NCBI GenBank assembly: GCA_015520145.1
Contig: WAQR01000195.1
Span: forward strand, 1 to 7,544
Reading direction: 5' to 3'
Origin: Candidatus Hydrothermarchaeota archaeon
Lineage (GTDB): Archaea; Hydrothermarchaeota; Hydrothermarchaeia; Hydrothermarchaeales; WAQR01
DNA: 7,544 bases
The notes under the pieces are model-generated. The model was not told the DNA's origin, searched no databases, and worked only from the letters and a program-made list of their open reading frames with translations. Below are positions 6,124 to 7,544 of this stretch, piece by piece. Every line of letters starts with the position of its first letter. Positions within the stretch are counted from its first letter, which is position 1. A program made the position numbers and the translations under genes.

Positions 6124-7164
6124 ATGTCTGAGGAGCAAAAGTACTTTGTCGGGGCTTACATGCTTATAGCACATGAGTTAGGGCATGCGCCAGTAGTGAA
6201 ACTGAGGAGAGAATTAGATTTTAGCTGGACAGATCTTACTTCATCTTTCAAACGGCTTTCTCTTGATATTTATAATGATACCATGTCTATTTTAAAGGGA
6301 TATCGCTATTCTCAATGTGAGGAATGTCCATTAAATAGGACTCCACTGGGAGTATACAACCTTCAAGTAGAGCAATGTGTTGCAGATATATTAGGGCTGA
6401 GAGCAGGAGGTCCAAATATAGGACATGCTTTTTTGGATACCGCATTTGGAGTTTTTGGTACTTTAAGCAAGTTACAGCCGACCGAGTTAGACTTGATAAG
6501 GGTTTTGACACTTCGATCATATATGATTGCGTCCGGATTGCCTGGAGACGAGATACTTGGAAAACGAATAGAGGACCTAGAGGATAGGGTGAGGATTAAT
6601 CGGGTTAATAGAAATCTAGATGATTGTCTTAACTTTTCTGATTGTATTGAGAGAATTGGATTCTCATGGGCATTTCGTATTAATGATTTCAACTTACGAT
6701 TTCCGCGGGACTTTGCAGACATTCTCAATAATTCCAATGACATTATCCAGTTGTTGGCTTTATGCCCCCATGCCCCGATTATAGACATAAATATTATCTC
6801 AAGTCGTGACGACTGGGGAAATCTACAGGATATATGTGAAACAATTGCTGCTAATGAAGGTGTGGAATTGAATTGCAGTCACATGTGCATGGGTGGGACT
6901 TCAGATAGTCTTTTTTCTCATTTTGTTGTCAATGAATTCAGTGAGGATAACATAAAAGACATAAATGGTGAAACCGTAACCATTGAGGATATAAAAGATG
7001 CGTTATCTGACGGGGTCCCCTGCCCGGAAATCGACCCGAGGTACATCCTGCATGCTTACTATGAATGTTATAAGGATAGCAGGGGAATAAAGAGGCCACA
7101 TTATGCTGCAACGATTCATAGCCTAGCATTTAATAAGTTTAATAGAAAAAAGAAAAGGGAATAG
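6124..7164 (+). CDS. HExxH zinc metallopeptidase (C-terminal part of a frameshift-split gene)
   Basis: 346 residues. HELGH at 17-21, in YMLIAHELGHAPVV, is the zinc-binding active-site motif: two His ligands and the catalytic Glu. E83 in VEQCVADILGLRAGG is a likely third ligand, spaced as in gluzincin-type peptidases (ExxxAD); D88 is the alternative. A CxxC (C65, C68) lies between them. The C-terminal region (EIDPRYILHAYYECYK, then HYAATIHSLAF) is helical and ends in a basic tail. No signal peptide or membrane segment is seen, so it should be cytosolic. The listed ATG has no ribosome binding site and the motif comes too close to the N-terminus for a complete enzyme. Both facts fit the view that it belongs to the upstream frame (H17 would be residue 224 of the joined protein). 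The substrate is unknown; the adjacent sensor protein is a candidate partner. Confidence 0.8.
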   Translation: MSEEQKYFVGAYMLIAHELGHAPVVKLRRELDFSWTDLTSSFKRLSLDIYNDTMSILKGYRYSQCEECPLNRTPLGVYNLQVEQCVADILGLRAGGPNIGHAFLDTAFGVFGTLSKLQPTELDLIRVLTLRSYMIASGLPGDEILGKRIEDLEDRVRINRVNRNLDDCLNFSDCIERIGFSWAFRINDFNLRFPRDFADILNNSNDIIQLLALCPHAPIIDINIISSRDDWGNLQDICETIAANEGVELNCSHMCMGGTSDSLFSHFVVNEFSEDNIKDINGETVTIEDIKDALSDGVPCPEIDPRYILHAYYECYKDSRGIKRPHYAATIHSLAFNKFNRKKKRE

Positions 7165-7171
7165 GTGGGAG

Positions 7172-7423
7172 TTATTTTTCTGACTTCTGGGACTTTTTCT
7201 TTAATGAGTATACCTTTGCCCTGCCTATATTAAGGTGTTCAACAACCCCTCTCGCTTCAAGCAATTCTAGATGCCACCGTGCAGTTGGCCATGGTGTTTC
7301 TGTTACTTCAGCAATTTGTTTTACAGTAAAACCCTCGATTTTTGGAGCATTTTTAAGAGCTTCTGTTATCCTTTCATCGAGGGACATCTCTTTTTTCTTC
7401 CCTCCTGATTTTGATGTGGCCAT
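7172..7423 (-). CDS. Small winged helix-turn-helix transcriptional regulator
   Basis: 83 residues. TVKQIAEVT (33-41) and the recognition-helix segment from T43 (TPWPTARWHLELLEARG) are followed by a wing (VVEHLNIGRAKVYSLK), the layout of ArsR/MarR-like winged-helix proteins common in archaea. Both ends are lysine-rich, and there is no ligand domain. ATG 7423 is chosen because GGAGA (7437-7433) lies nine bases upstream; a GTG at 7432 would abut that site and is unlikely. It converges on the metallopeptidase gene with only seven bases between stop codons. It could regulate its neighbours or itself, which is inference. The minus strand downstream is T-rich (7145-7159), a possible terminator inside the neighbour's 3' end. 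Confidence 0.88.
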   Translation of the reverse strand: MATSKSGGKKKEMSLDERITEALKNAPKIEGFTVKQIAEVTETPWPTARWHLELLEARGVVEHLNIGRAKVYSLKKKSQKSEK

Positions 7424-7432
7424 CAATATCAC

Positions 7433-7544
7433 TCTCCTTTTCTATATTCATGTTCTATGTATCATTTCAATTTTTTATTAAATATTATATATAATTATGC
7501 GTTAATTTTATATATATGTTTTATTCTTGAATATAGTTTTAATA
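7433..7544 (-). promoter_or_regulatory. AT-rich promoter region of the winged-helix gene with imperfect inverted repeat
   Basis: This stretch is nearly all A and T. It holds the ribosome binding site (7437-7433), several TATA-like runs (7483-7493 and 7506-7517) and an imperfect inverted repeat, TATATATAATTA (7486-7497) against TTAATTTTATATATAT (7502-7517), centred on TGCG. The repeat could be an autoregulatory operator, but such symmetry is easily produced by AT-rich sequence. No gene is visible. Confidence 0.4.

Noticed and set aside
6363..6788. Minus-strand ORF of 141 codons inside the metallopeptidase
   Set aside because: It is antisense to the frame holding HELGH and ExxxAD, with low-complexity Ser/Leu/Lys content and no ribosome binding site noted.

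Overview
The window looks archaeal. Reasons: TATA-like boxes (for example CTATTTATAC at 1396-1405) with no bacterial -35/-10 pairs, GGAG-type ribosome binding sites, one gene that appears leaderless, and a membrane cysteine transpeptidase of the archaeosortase/exosortase family. A euryarchaeon of the methanogen or methane/alkane-oxidising kind is my best guess, but that is inference with low confidence. No rRNA, complete tRNA, CRISPR array, transposase or integrase was found.

Left part (1-3246): a radical SAM enzyme with a long N-terminal extension runs off the left edge on the minus strand. Divergent from it is a CPBP-family intramembrane protease with all three active-site motifs. That gene converges on an archaeosortase-like protein on the minus strand carrying the Cys/Arg/His triad. 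The two membrane proteins may both act on surface or lipid-linked proteins, but they are not co-transcribed and no sorting-signal substrate is present here.

Middle (3247-4599): a short divergent promoter region with an exact-register tandem 15-bp repeat leads into a beta-class DNA methyltransferase (DPPF before FxGxGTT). No restriction enzyme or helicase partner follows. Just after its stop codon lie a tandem 13-bp repeat, a good ribosome binding site that opens onto only three codons, and an AT-rich promoter. This looks like a junction where a longer methyltransferase operon was lost.

Right part (4600-7164): a compact, more AT-rich two-gene module. The first gene encodes what I read as three tandem Lrp/AsnC-type (RAM, ferredoxin-like) sensor domains without a DNA-binding domain. 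The second, translationally coupled to it, encodes a protein that continues in another frame as an HExxH metallopeptidase. The two halves (5502-6098 and 6124-7164) would be one protein of about 553 residues if the T7 run at 6081-6087 had six T's. I consider this sensor-protease pair the most likely undescribed system in the window. It is closed off by a convergent small winged-helix regulator (7172-7423) with an AT-rich promoter upstream.
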